The translations under genes and the position numbers were made by a program. Source: Vibrio splendidus (GTDB taxonomy: Bacteria; Pseudomonadota; Gammaproteobacteria; Enterobacterales; Vibrionaceae). Taken from it: DNA of 64,000 bases. Shown piece after piece: positions 16,780 to 26,623 of the stretch; position 1 is the first letter of the stretch, and each line of letters begins with the position of its first letter. The stretch covers positions 274,673-338,672 of the forward strand of contig NZ_MCUN01000001.1 of NCBI RefSeq assembly GCF_002873455.1. Reading direction: 5' to 3'. Below the pieces are notes generated by a model. The model saw nothing but the letters and a program-made list of their open reading frames with translations, made no database searches and had not been told where the DNA came from.

Positions 16780-17517
16780 CTATCGGGTGGTGGTTTCTAA
16801 TACATGAGTAAAGCGATCCCATGATTTTTGGTCAGCTTCTTGTTGATAGTTGTTTGAGCCGAATACAGTAAAGGCATGCGGCGCACCACTGTAGGTGATC
16901 ATTTCATGCGGAACTTTGGTCGATTCGAGTTGGGCTGCTAGGTTTCCAAAGTCTTCCATTGTAATCATCGAATCTGCTGTGCCATGGAACACGACAACAG
17001 GAGCTTTTGTCTGAGAGTAATCTTGGCCTTTCGGTGTTGATAAACCACCATGGAAGGTGACATAAGCTTTCGAAGGTATGCCCGCACGCGCGGCTTCCAA
17101 CACAGCTGCTCCGCCAAAACAGTATCCCATCATCACGTTGTTATCTAAGTTACCGCCTAGTCTTTTTGCTTCCATTGCTCCAGCATTGAGTAACGTACGC
17201 ATCTTTTCTCGGTCTTTATACAATTCGCCAGTGTGTTGCTTTTTATCTTTCACTTCGGTTGGACGAATATCTTTACCAAACAAGTCGATGGCGAATACGT
17301 TGTAACCGAGTTCATTGAGCATCTCAGAACGTTTCTTTTCGTAATCGGTTAATCCATCCCAATCATGTACTAATAGCACCAAAGGCGCTTGGTCGCTGGC
17401 TTCACTCCAATAACCTTCGTAATCCATACCATCGACTTGGTACGTGACGTTTTCTCCTGAAATCGCGGAGAAGGGCAGTAAAACTGAAAACAGGCCGAGC
17501 GTAGTGAGTTTTCGCAT
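16780..17517 (-). CDS. secreted dienelactone-hydrolase family protein
   Basis: 245-residue alpha/beta hydrolase with an N-terminal signal peptide (cleavage near AISG-EN), so periplasmic. Catalytic triad of dienelactone hydrolases is visible: nucleophile Cys in GYCFGG, Asp in HGTADSM, His in GAPHAF. An early LVHDWDGL segment supplies the oxyanion region. Natural substrate unknown; the name does not imply chloroaromatic degradation. It stands alone with dadA convergent. Confidence 0.8.
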   Translation of the reverse strand: MRKLTTLGLFSVLLPFSAISGENVTYQVDGMDYEGYWSEASDQAPLVLLVHDWDGLTDYEKKRSEMLNELGYNVFAIDLFGKDIRPTEVKDKKQHTGELYKDREKMRTLLNAGAMEAKRLGGNLDNNVMMGYCFGGAAVLEAARAGIPSKAYVTFHGGLSTPKGQDYSQTKAPVVVFHGTADSMITMEDFGNLAAQLESTKVPHEMITYSGAPHAFTVFGSNNYQQEADQKSWDRFTHVLETTTR

Positions 17518-17655
17518 GAGTGATTCCTTTCGATGACAATTGACGTTTCACTCGAAAGTATAGATAACGCGATGATTCTCGCCAGATTTCTGTTTCTAAT
17601 TTTGAAGTGTAAGGGTGAAGGTAAAAAATATAGGTGAAGGTAAAAATAAAGTTGA

Positions 17656-17685
17656 AGTGCACTAGACAGCCATCACGATGAAATG
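17656..17685. terminator. hairpin downstream of PLP deaminase gene
   Basis: 9-bp perfect stem (17656-17664 with 17677-17685). A TTTT tail exists only on the + side, where no gene ends, so for the - strand gene it would be an imperfect terminator. Confidence 0.4.
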
Positions 17686-17757
17686 CGATGGCTGTTTTGT
17701 GATGTTCTCAGCTTACCAGTATTTGAATAGCTAAAACTGGGGAATAAAGGAAAACAT

Positions 17758-18693
17758 CTACCAAGATGCGTTGGTTTTGGTATTGCTGATACTCATCTCT
17801 GGGTATTTTCGCTGATAGCGTGGCAACATCGATTCATTACCTAAGATGCCGCCTTGATGGATATAGATGATGGTTTTGGTTGGGTTGTCTTGTTGCCACT
17901 GTTTTAGGCACTGCCACATTAATGGGTCATATAGCAGGTCGAATTCAATGTCGGTTTGTTCTTGTAGATCTAACCAAGTTTGATAATCCTGTTGATACAG
18001 CTTACCAAAATGGTGTTTGGTTTTGAGCGGTAAGATCTGTGGATGATCGGTTTCGCCAAGTTCATTGAATTGCTGTGTTAAATACTCACTCCCACCAACA
18101 CACGCACAAGTTATTACAGGGATGTCGTGGATCTTTAAATGCTTATGAAGGTACAGAGCAGTACTGCCTGTGCCTGCTGGTAGTGCAACCACAAAATCGT
18201 ACTTGTTTTCGAAGCGAGTCCAGCTGAGTATCTCCATCGCCAGTTGTTTCACGCCATACTCCGAAAGTTGGGAGCGTCCGCCTTCCGGCAACACAATGCA
18301 ATGAGAGTCGGGTTTTCTAACTTGCTCAATGTATGCTTTTGGGTGCAGCTCTGCTCCAGTTTCTTTAACTGAAATCACTTTAGCCCCTAAGTCGACAGCG
18401 CCACGGTAGTTACCGATAGGACGTTCTTGTAGCCATTGAGGAATATGGTCTACATAAAACTCAAGCGTCCAGCCTTTAATCTTTGCGAGTGCGGAGAGTG
18501 AAAACAGAGAGTTCGCCTGCGCAGAACCATAGCTGATCAAGGTAGTGGTTTCTGGGTGCTCGTCTTCCAACAGCTTCATGAATTTACGGGCTTTGTTGCC
18601 GCAAAAGTGGGAGTGAAGCTGGTCGTCACGCTTTAAGAAAAAGGTGTGGTTGTTGTATTGATGCTGAGTTACAGGGCTATTATTTAGTTTCAT
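17758..18693 (-). CDS. PLP-dependent deaminase, ACC deaminase/D-cysteine desulfhydrase family
   Basis: 311 residues of the tryptophan-synthase-beta fold. PLP lysine is probably in GNKARKF (about 32-38), with the phosphate-binding PAGTGSTALY near 176 and the early LKRDDQLHSHFCGNK segment typical of D-cysteine desulfhydrase/ACC deaminase. Family members deaminate ACC or release H2S and pyruvate from D-cysteine; the sequence does not tell which. It stands alone; proximity to dadA suggests D-amino-acid use but is weak evidence. Confidence 0.75.
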   Translation of the reverse strand: MKLNNSPVTQHQYNNHTFFLKRDDQLHSHFCGNKARKFMKLLEDEHPETTTLISYGSAQANSLFSLSALAKIKGWTLEFYVDHIPQWLQERPIGNYRGAVDLGAKVISVKETGAELHPKAYIEQVRKPDSHCIVLPEGGRSQLSEYGVKQLAMEILSWTRFENKYDFVVALPAGTGSTALYLHKHLKIHDIPVITCACVGGSEYLTQQFNELGETDHPQILPLKTKHHFGKLYQQDYQTWLDLQEQTDIEFDLLYDPLMWQCLKQWQQDNPTKTIIYIHQGGILGNESMLPRYQRKYPEMSISNTKTNASW

Positions 18694-18820
18694 CGCACTT
18701 AGACAAAATGCTGACTAAAGAGCCTGCATTTTTAAATCAAATAGGGCCAACGAGTATCTAGTAGCTAGCCAGCGCTGTAAACCAACTAAATCAAGTTTTC
18801 GTTGGATATTGAGCTTAGTA

Positions 18821-20119
18821 CTACGAGTTTATTTGCTCTGATATGGACAAGGATGAATCGGTTTGAAAGGCAATTTTCGCGGTGCAACCACCACAGCTAC
18901 GATTGAACAATTCAAAGTCCCAATGGAAGCGCTGACACAAGTCATCGACAATCAACAAGCCTAACCCATGACCATTTGGATTGTATTGTTCTTGCAAGCC
19001 TTCACCTTGGTCTTCAATCACAAGATTGTCTTGGGAGAGGGTGATGGTTACAGTGCCGCTATTGGTTGCTGCAATCGCATTTCTCAACAAGTTGCCGACC
19101 AACATGTTCATGATCGCGCTGGTGGCTTGAATAATCGGCTCTGATTGAATGTGTAGTGATATCTCGACTTGCTTCTCATCCGCTTGTAATGAATTTTTGG
19201 AAACGATAGCTTCTAATTCTTGCTGACTAAACAAACGCAGCGGCGCATCGTCACTGTTTCTTTCATAACGGACTAAACCGAGCAGGGCATCGACCATTTC
19301 TGACATTTGAACTATGGCTTCATCAATGCGCTCAACTTGACGAGATTGAAACTCGGTCGTCTCACTGCGAAGTAGTAATTTGTTTGCCCCTCGAGCAACA
19401 GTCAGCGGGGTTCTCAATTCATGGCTCGAGTAACGAGCAAAGGCTTGTTCACGCTTAAGCAGGGAATTTATTTCTCGACGATATTGATTGAGTTGATCGG
19501 TCAGTTGACGAAACTCAACAGCAGCACCTTCACTGACACCAAACTCTTCCCCTAGATCGAGTTTATTCGAATTGAGTTGCTCAGATAGGGAATTGAAAGG
19601 CTCAATAAGTCGTTTAGAAAGACGAGAGAGTAAGGTACCAAAGCTAAATATCAAAATGGATAGCAGTACCAACACAAACGAGATGGCGTATACCAACTCA
19701 TAGGTATCAAATTCGACGCGATCTATCTCAGACATTAGGATGATCGGGTAAGTTTTACCTTCATGAGAGTACTCTCCCACATAGATCATTCGTGATTCCG
19801 GTTCGTCGCCGGCTTCACCAAGAAAGTTATCCTTACCCTCTATATAAGGCGCGTACTCTTTTGGCACAAATGAGAGGTCATTGTATGCCATGGTGAGACC
19901 GTCAATACGTATTGCGCCGCTCTCTCCTGCTTGAAAGAGTTCGATAGCATAGTTGCGGTCAATCAGGATGCGTCTTTCACCAACCCGGTCTTCTGACATA
20001 TACAACCCGGCAACAAAAACGACATAGACGAATGCAGACACAATCACGGCCATTAATCCAAAGAAAACCGCTAGGCGACCGGTGAGGGTTTTGGTGCTTG
20101 TCAGAACATTTGAAATCAA
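18821..20119 (-). CDS. sensor histidine kinase of a two-component system
   Basis: 432-residue inner-membrane kinase: TM1 about 14-36, periplasmic sensor about 37-140 with acidic patches (EGKDNFLGEAGDEPES), TM2 about 143-165, HAMP, HisKA (SSHELRTPLTVARG, phospho-His near 235) and HATPase with NLLRNAI, DQGEGL and GHGLGLLIV. Its start overlaps the response-regulator stop by 4 bp, so the two are translationally coupled. An acidic sensor patch is a feature of PmrB/PhoQ-type kinases that sense cations or antimicrobial peptides; together with the divergent lipid-glycosylation genes this suggests an envelope-modification system (inference). Confidence 0.85.
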   Translation of the reverse strand: MISNVLTSTKTLTGRLAVFFGLMAVIVSAFVYVVFVAGLYMSEDRVGERRILIDRNYAIELFQAGESGAIRIDGLTMAYNDLSFVPKEYAPYIEGKDNFLGEAGDEPESRMIYVGEYSHEGKTYPIILMSEIDRVEFDTYELVYAISFVLVLLSILIFSFGTLLSRLSKRLIEPFNSLSEQLNSNKLDLGEEFGVSEGAAVEFRQLTDQLNQYRREINSLLKREQAFARYSSHELRTPLTVARGANKLLLRSETTEFQSRQVERIDEAIVQMSEMVDALLGLVRYERNSDDAPLRLFSQQELEAIVSKNSLQADEKQVEISLHIQSEPIIQATSAIMNMLVGNLLRNAIAATNSGTVTITLSQDNLVIEDQGEGLQEQYNPNGHGLGLLIVDDLCQRFHWDFELFNRSCGGCTAKIAFQTDSSLSISEQINS

Positions 20120-20793
20120 TTCGATGGCTCCAGACGGAATCCCACTTTAGGGACCGTAATCAACATCTGGGTATCAAAAGGTTTATCGAGCTGATTACGT
20201 AATTGATAGATGTGACTGCGTAGCACATCATTGTTAGGCTCGTTTTCTTCCCATAATTTATATGAGATAGCTTCACGTGTTACCACATCAGGTGCGCTTT
20301 GGCACAGCATTTCAAGTATGGTGTAAGTGGTAGGGTTAAGCGCGAGCAGTTTATCTTTACGGTAGGCTTTACGAGTTTTTTGGTCGATGGTGAGTTCATC
20401 AAACTGAAGTTTTGAAGAGGCCACTTTCCCGCGGTAACGACGAATAAGCGCATTCATTCTGGCTTCCAAAATATCCAAATCAAAAGGCTTGGTGAGATAA
20501 TCATCGGCACCATGCTCAAACCCTTTCAACATATCATCTCGGCTATCTAGTGCAGTGAGCATTAGAATAGGCGTTGCGTTGCCTTGGTCCCGCAGTTTAT
20601 TACAAACCGTTAGGCCGTCCATTCGTGGCAGCATCAGATCCAATATGATGATATCAAATGCATTCTCCATTGCGAGTTGCAAGCCAAGCTCGCCGTTGTC
20701 CGCGTAGTCGAGTTCCATACCAATACATTCAAAATAATCAAATAAGACACCAGCGATTTCGCGGTTATCTTCGACTAATAGAACTCGTTTCAT
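20116..20793 (-). CDS. OmpR-family response regulator
   Basis: 226-residue regulator: receiver domain with acidic pocket (VEDN), phospho-Asp52 in LDLMLP, Thr in MLTALD and Lys in YLTKPFD, then a winged-helix C-terminal domain (about 130-222) ending VPKVGFRLE. The ATG at 20793 is chosen because GAGA lies 7-8 nt upstream and the receiver domain begins at once (MKRVLLVEDN); an upstream in-frame ATG at 20805 and a longer open frame lack support. Divergent from the glycosyltransferase operon, with about 125 bp shared for promoters. Confidence 0.9.
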   Translation of the reverse strand: MKRVLLVEDNREIAGVLFDYFECIGMELDYADNGELGLQLAMENAFDIIILDLMLPRMDGLTVCNKLRDQGNATPILMLTALDSRDDMLKGFEHGADDYLTKPFDLDILEARMNALIRRYRGKVASSKLQFDELTIDQKTRKAYRKDKLLALNPTTYTILEMLCQSAPDVVTREAISYKLWEENEPNNDVLRSHIYQLRNQLDKPFDTQMLITVPKVGFRLEPSN

Positions 20794-20919
20794 TTTGATT
20801 CTCATACAGAAATAGACGGTAACATTATCCTGAGTGAGTGTGAAAAATATGTCAATAACATAACTTTCACTTGTGGGAGGGTAGATTGGCTTCAGATTAA
20901 AAAAATAGAAGAACGTGTT

Positions 20920-21939
20920 ATGTCTGAACTCCATATAAGCCGCCCTAAGATATCTACATCGCAGATCAACCCTGCGGTTTCTCTGTCTATCATTGTGCCT
21001 TTTTACGATGAACAAGAAGTACTGGAAGAATTCCACTCTCGCCTTACTAAAGTGCTTGATAGCTTGCCCATCACCAATGAAATCGTTTATGTCGACGACG
21101 GCAGCAAAGACAGCAGCTTGGAGTTGGTGAGTTCATTTACTTCAATCAACAGCTCAATTTCTGTTATTGGTTTAAGCCGTAACTTTGGTAAAGAATCAGC
21201 GATGAGTGCAGGTCTTGAGCACTGCCGTGGACAAGCGGTTATTCTGCTCGATGCCGACTTACAAGACCCGCCTGAGCTTATCCCGCAAATGATTGCCAAA
21301 TGGCGTGAAGGTTATGATGTGGTCAATATGCAGCGCAGTCAACGTGACGGTGAGACGTGGTTTAAGAAGTTTTCAGCCGCAAGTTTTTACAAAGTCATGA
21401 ACGTAGCTGCGAAGATTGATGTTCCCGAAAATGTCGGTGATTTTCGATTGTTAAGCCGAGAAGTTGTCGACCATATTAATCAGCTTCCAGAACGTAACCG
21501 CTACATGAAAGGCATATTTTCTTGGCCGGGTTTCAGACAAACGATGATCCAATTTAAGCGAGATGCTCGCTTTTGTGGTGAAACCAAGTGGAACTACCTA
21601 AAGCTTATCGGTTTGGCGATGGATGGCATCACATCATTCTCTATCCGACCACTGCGTATTGCGACGGCCATTGGGGGTTTAGTGGCTCTTACTGCTTTTG
21701 TGTATGGCGTCTTCATCGTATTCAAAACCATGATGTTTGGCGAGCCTATCACGGGCTACCCGTCAATGATGGTGGTGCAACTTGCCCTAGGCGGCATTCA
21801 ACTTCTGAGCATTGGTTTAATGGGGGAGTACATAGGTCGTATTTTCATTGAAACCAAGAATCGTCCTCTGTATCTGATCCAATCGGTCGTCGATACTCCT
21901 GCATTGAAAACACATTTTAAATTAGAGGAGTCAGCATGA
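20920..21939 (+). CDS. GT2 polyprenyl-phosphate glycosyltransferase (GtrB/ArnC-like)
   Basis: 339 residues. Catalytic GT2 domain (about 20-240) with SIIVPFYDEQE, VYVDDGSKD, LLDADLQDPPE (metal-binding Asp pair) and NVGDFRLLSR; two C-terminal TM segments (about 245-265 and 285-305). Family members move a sugar from a nucleotide donor to undecaprenyl phosphate on the cytosolic face. First gene of a three-gene set, overlapping the next by 4 bp (ATGA). Confidence 0.85.
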   Translation: MSELHISRPKISTSQINPAVSLSIIVPFYDEQEVLEEFHSRLTKVLDSLPITNEIVYVDDGSKDSSLELVSSFTSINSSISVIGLSRNFGKESAMSAGLEHCRGQAVILLDADLQDPPELIPQMIAKWREGYDVVNMQRSQRDGETWFKKFSAASFYKVMNVAAKIDVPENVGDFRLLSREVVDHINQLPERNRYMKGIFSWPGFRQTMIQFKRDARFCGETKWNYLKLIGLAMDGITSFSIRPLRIATAIGGLVALTAFVYGVFIVFKTMMFGEPITGYPSMMVVQLALGGIQLLSIGLMGEYIGRIFIETKNRPLYLIQSVVDTPALKTHFKLEESA

Positions 21940-23423
21940 GCCTGAACAGAACGCACCTATGGTATTTGTTGGCTTTTGCACTGGTTCTAAGGCTCTTATC
22001 TTTAGCGACGTATCCATTAATGGACACCACAGAAGCACGCTACGGGGAGATGGCTCGTTTGATGGTGGAAACTGGTAATTGGTTAACCCCACAGTTTGAT
22101 TACGGTATTCCTTTCTGGGGCAAGCCACCGTTGTTCACATGGATGAGTGCAGTTGGCATTGAGTTGTTCGGCTTGAGTGAGTTTGCTGTGCGTGCTCCGC
22201 ATTGGTTAGCTGGTTTCGCGACAATTTTGTTGGTTGCTTACATGGCTAAGCGAACGGGTCAAAGTGCCTTGGTCGCTGCGGTTGTATTAGCGACATGCAG
22301 TATTTTCTCTGTCGCGGCGGGTGCCGTCATGACAGACATGGCATTAACGTTAGCCATGACTATTGCGATGCTGGGTTTTTACCTATGTTGGCTAGGAGGA
22401 GAGGATAGGGAAAGAGAAGGAAGTTCGAAACCCAATAGAGTTTGGGGCTATGTCGGTTTCATTGGACTAGCACTAGGCTTGCTTGCAAAAGGGCCTGTAG
22501 CGATTGTGATTATGGGTATCGCAGTTTTCCCTTGGTTAGTATTACAACATGGCTTTTTTGGCGCTTTTAAAGTGCTTTGGCAACGCTTTCCATTGTTGTC
22601 TGGTTTAGGTGTAATGCTGGCGATTGCCTTGCCTTGGTACATCATGGCCGAAATGGCAACACCGGGTTTTATTGATTACTTTATTGTTGGTGAACACTTT
22701 AAACGTTTTGTTGTGAGTGGTTGGGAGGGCGATTTATACGGTTCAGCCCATGACCAGGCGAGAGGCATGATTTGGCTGTTTTGGCTTCAAGCGGCTGCGC
22801 CATGGTCGATTGTGTTGCCTATTTTGGCGTTTACTCGACGCCAGAAAATTACAGAAATTAATAATGAAAATCATGGCTTGTTTTCATTCCTAATGTGCTG
22901 GTTGATTTCACCTCTGATTCTTTTCACTATGGCGGGCAATATTCTCCCAGCTTACGTCCTGCCAGGTATTCCGGCCCTTGGCTTGTTGATTGCTATGCTC
23001 GTAGTGGAAAAAGATAAGAAGTGGTTTTCGAGCGTGGCTTTGGTTCTACCTGTGCTGCTAATGATTGCGATGGTCTACCTGAATCTCGGTAAAGCGAACG
23101 AGAAAAGTGACCGTATTATCTTCGAACAAATTACGGATTCTGCGCCAAGCTTTTACGTGGGTAAACGACCATTCTCAGGGCAGTTTTATAGCCATGGGCA
23201 AGCAAAAAGACTACTTGATATCGAACAGCTTGATGGCATTGATAAGTTCTATCTGATTGGTAAAAGAGCGGAAGTAGAAACCAAGATTAAAGACAACGCG
23301 TTAACGTGTATTTTGGAACCGACAGTCACAATAAAGCGCGACTTATTCAGCTGTCATAGCCAAAACATCAAACCAAATTTGTCGTTGAGTCATACTCGAA
23401 GTGAAAGTGATGTTCAGCGTTAA
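21936..23423 (+). CDS. GT39/ArnT-like membrane glycosyltransferase
   Basis: 495 residues, about 10-12 TM segments. The N-terminal loop has DTTEARYGEMARLMVE and QFDYGIPFWGKPPLF, the pattern (acidic residues after TM1, then KPPL) of ArnT and protein O-mannosyltransferases, which take a sugar from a polyprenyl phosphate on the periplasmic face. Shorter than ArnT (about 550), with a reduced C-terminal soluble part. Likely acceptor is lipid A, O-antigen or a periplasmic protein; undetermined. Coupled to the upstream gene by a 4-bp overlap. Confidence 0.8.
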   Translation: MSLNRTHLWYLLAFALVLRLLSLATYPLMDTTEARYGEMARLMVETGNWLTPQFDYGIPFWGKPPLFTWMSAVGIELFGLSEFAVRAPHWLAGFATILLVAYMAKRTGQSALVAAVVLATCSIFSVAAGAVMTDMALTLAMTIAMLGFYLCWLGGEDREREGSSKPNRVWGYVGFIGLALGLLAKGPVAIVIMGIAVFPWLVLQHGFFGAFKVLWQRFPLLSGLGVMLAIALPWYIMAEMATPGFIDYFIVGEHFKRFVVSGWEGDLYGSAHDQARGMIWLFWLQAAAPWSIVLPILAFTRRQKITEINNENHGLFSFLMCWLISPLILFTMAGNILPAYVLPGIPALGLLIAMLVVEKDKKWFSSVALVLPVLLMIAMVYLNLGKANEKSDRIIFEQITDSAPSFYVGKRPFSGQFYSHGQAKRLLDIEQLDGIDKFYLIGKRAEVETKIKDNALTCILEPTVTIKRDLFSCHSQNIKPNLSLSHTRSESDVQR

Positions 23424-23436
23424 CTCAGGGCTGCGA

Positions 23437-23862
23437 ATGATTCAGACACAAAGCCAAAGGCTTCAGTCCCATCACAAGATGGTTCGGTTTGCTATGGTTG
23501 GTGTTGGCGGGTTTGTTGTTGATTGCTTAGTTTTTACATTGCTCCATTACGTTATTGGGTTGCCTTTAATGACTGCGCGAATTGGTTCCTTCATTGCTGC
23601 TGCAACGACAACGTGGTTTGGCAATCGAGTGCTGACCTTTGAGTTCAAAGGGCAGGGTAATTGGTCTGAAAAACTGATTCAGTGGCAAAAGTTCATGTTC
23701 TCAGCGTCGATATCAGCGGTACCTAATTTACTGTGCTTTAAGTTGATGACGGAATTACTGCCAGTGTTTACTGGTGTTGTATTTATTGCCATGGCGGTTG
23801 GTATCTTGGTGGGTATGGTCACTAACTATCTGTTTAGTCAATATTGGGTCTTTACCCGTTAG
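23437..23862 (+). CDS. GtrA family membrane protein
   Basis: 141 residues with four TM segments and GtrA signatures: FAMVGVGGFVVDCLVF, AATTTWFGNRVLTF and NYLFSQYWVF. GtrA proteins are thought to flip polyprenyl-phosphate-linked sugars to the periplasm, which fits its place after the GT2 and GT39 genes. The ATG at 23437 is preferred over GTG 23401 and ATG 23410 because an AGGG lies 7 nt before it and it avoids overlap with the upstream gene, which stops 13 bp earlier. Confidence 0.85.
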   Translation: MIQTQSQRLQSHHKMVRFAMVGVGGFVVDCLVFTLLHYVIGLPLMTARIGSFIAAATTTWFGNRVLTFEFKGQGNWSEKLIQWQKFMFSASISAVPNLLCFKLMTELLPVFTGVVFIAMAVGILVGMVTNYLFSQYWVFTR

Positions 23863-23923
23863 AATTCCTGTAATCACATAACCAAGTGAAACCTTTGGGT
23901 AGCTCATTAGTAACAGGTGCAAA

Positions 23924-23949
23924 AAAGCGCAGCTAAATAGCTGCGCTTT
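23924..23949. terminator. bidirectional terminator
   Basis: Perfect 11-bp stem (23924-23934 with 23939-23949), AAAT loop, A-run before and T-rich sequence after; between gtrA-like (+) and ygiQ (-). Confidence 0.85.
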
Positions 23950-23986
23950 GTATTTTTATGATGACCAAGTAAATGAAGTCGCTATA

Positions 23987-26386
23987 TTAACGCTGTGTTG
24001 CGCGTTGGCGATTCTTTCCGTTACCCGCAGGTTTACCACCTTGACCATTGCCCGCTTTGTTGCGGTTGGGCTTGCCATTTCCGCCACCGTTGCCTTGCGA
24101 TTGCTGACTAGCAGGTGCTTTTTTGATGAAGCCAGTCGCTGGTTTATTACCATTGCTGTTCTGCTTTCCGTTGCCCTGATTGCCGTTGCTTTGGCTACCT
24201 GTTGGCTTTTTACCACCCGGTTTAGGCTTATTGCCACCCGGCTTAGAATGGTTACGTGGGCTTTCGCCGCCAAGACCCGGTTGAGCTTTACTGTGCTTAG
24301 TTGCAAAGCGTTGTGAGCCGTGACGACCAGACTTACGACGCTGTGCTGGTGTCTGAGCTTCAAAATCTTCTTCTGGCACTAGGCAGTTTATTTTGTCACC
24401 AATTAGGTGCTTTTTGCCCATGCTGATCAGCGCTTCACGGATGATCTTCCAGTTTTCAGGATCGTGGTAACGAAGCAATGCTTTATGCAGACGACGTTGA
24501 CGATCGCCTTTAGGCACTGGAACATCTTCACGTTTTTTGTATTTCACGCGTTTTAGAGGGTTAGTCTCTGAGTAGTACATCGACGTTGCATTACACATTG
24601 GCGATGGGTAGAAGTTCTGTACTTGGTCACACTCGTAGTTATGCTTTTTTAGCCACAACGCAAGGTTAAGCATGTCTTCATCTTCCGTGCCCGGGTGAGC
24701 AGAGATGAAGTAAGGAATTAGGTACTGTTTCTTACCCGCTTCAGCGCTGTACTTTTCGAACATCTCTTTGAAACGATCGTAAGTGCCCATGCCCGGTTTC
24801 ATCATCAGATCCAGAGGACCTTTTTCAGTGTGCTCTGGAGCAATCTTCAAGTAACCACCAACGTGGTGAGTCACAAGTTCACGTACGTATTCTGGAGATT
24901 CAATCGCAAGGTCATAACGAACGCCTGATGCGATCATCACTTTCTTGATGCCCGGAACTTTTCTCGCTGAGCGATAAAGGTCAATGGTGTGCTGGTGGTC
25001 TGTGTTCAGTTTTTCACAGATTTTAGGGAACACACATGATGGGCGACGACAGTTAATTTCAGCTTTAGGATCAGAACAACCTAGGCGATACATGTTCGCC
25101 GTTGGGCCACCCAAGTCAGAAATGGTACCGGTAAAGCCAGGTACTTTATCTTTAATGTCTTCGATTTCATCCAAGATCGATTCTTTCGAACGGTTCTGGA
25201 TTATACGACCTTCGTGCTCTGTGATTGAACAGAATGAACAACCACCAAAACAACCACGCATGATGTTAACCGAAGTCTTAATCATGTCGTATGCGGGAAT
25301 CTTTGCTTTGCCATACATAGGGTGAGGAACACGCTTGTAAGCAAGACCAAACACATAATCCATCTCTTCAGTTGCAAGAGGAATTGGCGCTTGGTTTACC
25401 CATAGCTCGCGGTCACCGTGACGTTGAATAAGAGCACGACCTGAATACGGGTTGGTCTCTAGGTGCAGAATACGGCTAGCGTGAGCGTAAAGAATACGGT
25501 CATTATTTAACTTTTCGAAACCAGGAATACGAACAGCGGTTGTTTTCGCATCGTGACGAGAAGGGCGAATAGTAATTGGCTGCGCCTTTACTTCTTCTTT
25601 TTCATCTTTCTTGGTATCACACTGCGTTTCTACTTCGTACGGGTTAACCGGAACGTAGGCTTTGTTCGGTTTTTCGATACGAGAAGAATCGATAATTTTG
25701 TAACCTTCAGGCGCTGCAGGCAGGTTGATTGCAGTACCGCGAATATTTGTCAGCGTTGACATATCTTCGCCGTCGGCAATTCGGTGTGCGACTTCAACCA
25801 GTGCACGCTCAGCGTTACCGAAAAGAAGAATGTCTGCTTTTGCATCAAACAATACAGAGCGACGAACTTTATCAGACCAGTAGTCGTAATGCGCAACGCG
25901 GCGTAAGCTCGCTTCAATACCACCAAGAACGATTGGTGTGCCTTTATAAGCTTCACGACAACGTTGAGAATAAATCAGAGTTGCGCGGTCAGGACGCTTA
26001 CCACCTTCATTGTTTGGTGTGTAGGCATCGTCATGACGAAGTTTGCGATCAGAGGTGTAGCGGTTGATCATGGAATCCATGTTACCCGCTGTGATGCCGA
26101 AGAATAGGTTAGGTTGACCCAGTTCCATGAAGGCATCTTTACTGTCCCACTTTGGTTGGGCAATGATGCCCACGCGGAAACCTTGAGCTTCAAGCAAACG
26201 GCCAATGATAGCCATACCAAAGCTCGGGTGATCGACATAAGCATCACCAGTTACAATAATAATGTCACAGCTATCCCATCCAAGAGCATCCATCTCCTTT
26301 CTACTGGTAGGCAAAAAGGGTGCTGTTCCGTAGCACTCGGCCCAGTATTTTTTGTGTTCGTGAATAGGAGTGATATCGCTGTACAT
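23987..26386 (-). CDS. ygiQ: YgiQ family radical SAM protein
   Basis: 799 residues. N-terminal cobalamin-binding-like region, then radical SAM core with CFGGCSFC (CxxxCxxC, about residue 385-392), and the family's C-terminal extension ending near [11 protein letters not shown]. The last ~120 residues are low complexity, rich in Gly, Asn, Lys, Gln and Pro, typical of vibrio YgiQ tails and maybe RNA- or nucleic-acid-binding. The reaction catalysed is not known to me. Single gene. Confidence 0.85.
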   Translation of the reverse strand: MYSDITPIHEHKKYWAECYGTAPFLPTSRKEMDALGWDSCDIIIVTGDAYVDHPSFGMAIIGRLLEAQGFRVGIIAQPKWDSKDAFMELGQPNLFFGITAGNMDSMINRYTSDRKLRHDDAYTPNNEGGKRPDRATLIYSQRCREAYKGTPIVLGGIEASLRRVAHYDYWSDKVRRSVLFDAKADILLFGNAERALVEVAHRIADGEDMSTLTNIRGTAINLPAAPEGYKIIDSSRIEKPNKAYVPVNPYEVETQCDTKKDEKEEVKAQPITIRPSRHDAKTTAVRIPGFEKLNNDRILYAHASRILHLETNPYSGRALIQRHGDRELWVNQAPIPLATEEMDYVFGLAYKRVPHPMYGKAKIPAYDMIKTSVNIMRGCFGGCSFCSITEHEGRIIQNRSKESILDEIEDIKDKVPGFTGTISDLGGPTANMYRLGCSDPKAEINCRRPSCVFPKICEKLNTDHQHTIDLYRSARKVPGIKKVMIASGVRYDLAIESPEYVRELVTHHVGGYLKIAPEHTEKGPLDLMMKPGMGTYDRFKEMFEKYSAEAGKKQYLIPYFISAHPGTEDEDMLNLALWLKKHNYECDQVQNFYPSPMCNATSMYYSETNPLKRVKYKKREDVPVPKGDRQRRLHKALLRYHDPENWKIIREALISMGKKHLIGDKINCLVPEEDFEAQTPAQRRKSGRHGSQRFATKHSKAQPGLGGESPRNHSKPGGNKPKPGGKKPTGSQSNGNQGNGKQNSNGNKPATGFIKKAPASQQSQGNGGGNGKPNRNKAGNGQGGKPAGNGKNRQRATQR

Positions 26387-26623
26387 ATTTCAACCTCTGA
26401 TTTTTGAGGCGGGAATTATAGCGGCATGAGGCTAGACTAGCCAGTAGAACATGCCCCTGTTAGTTCTGGTGTCTTTCGCTATATTACGATTAAAAGTGAT
26501 TAAAGAGCCATACAACAGCATAGTTGAAGCCTTGAATAACGTCGCTAATTTGTGATTTTGATTAGTGTTCGCACCAGTTTTTGATATTATTCGCGAAAAT
26601 AAGTCTGAACAAGTAGATCCACA

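Noticed and set aside
20116..21036. Response regulator frame extended to 306 codons
   Set aside because: The extra N-terminal 80 residues are antisense to the divergent glycosyltransferase start, with no SD; the receiver domain starts at 20793.
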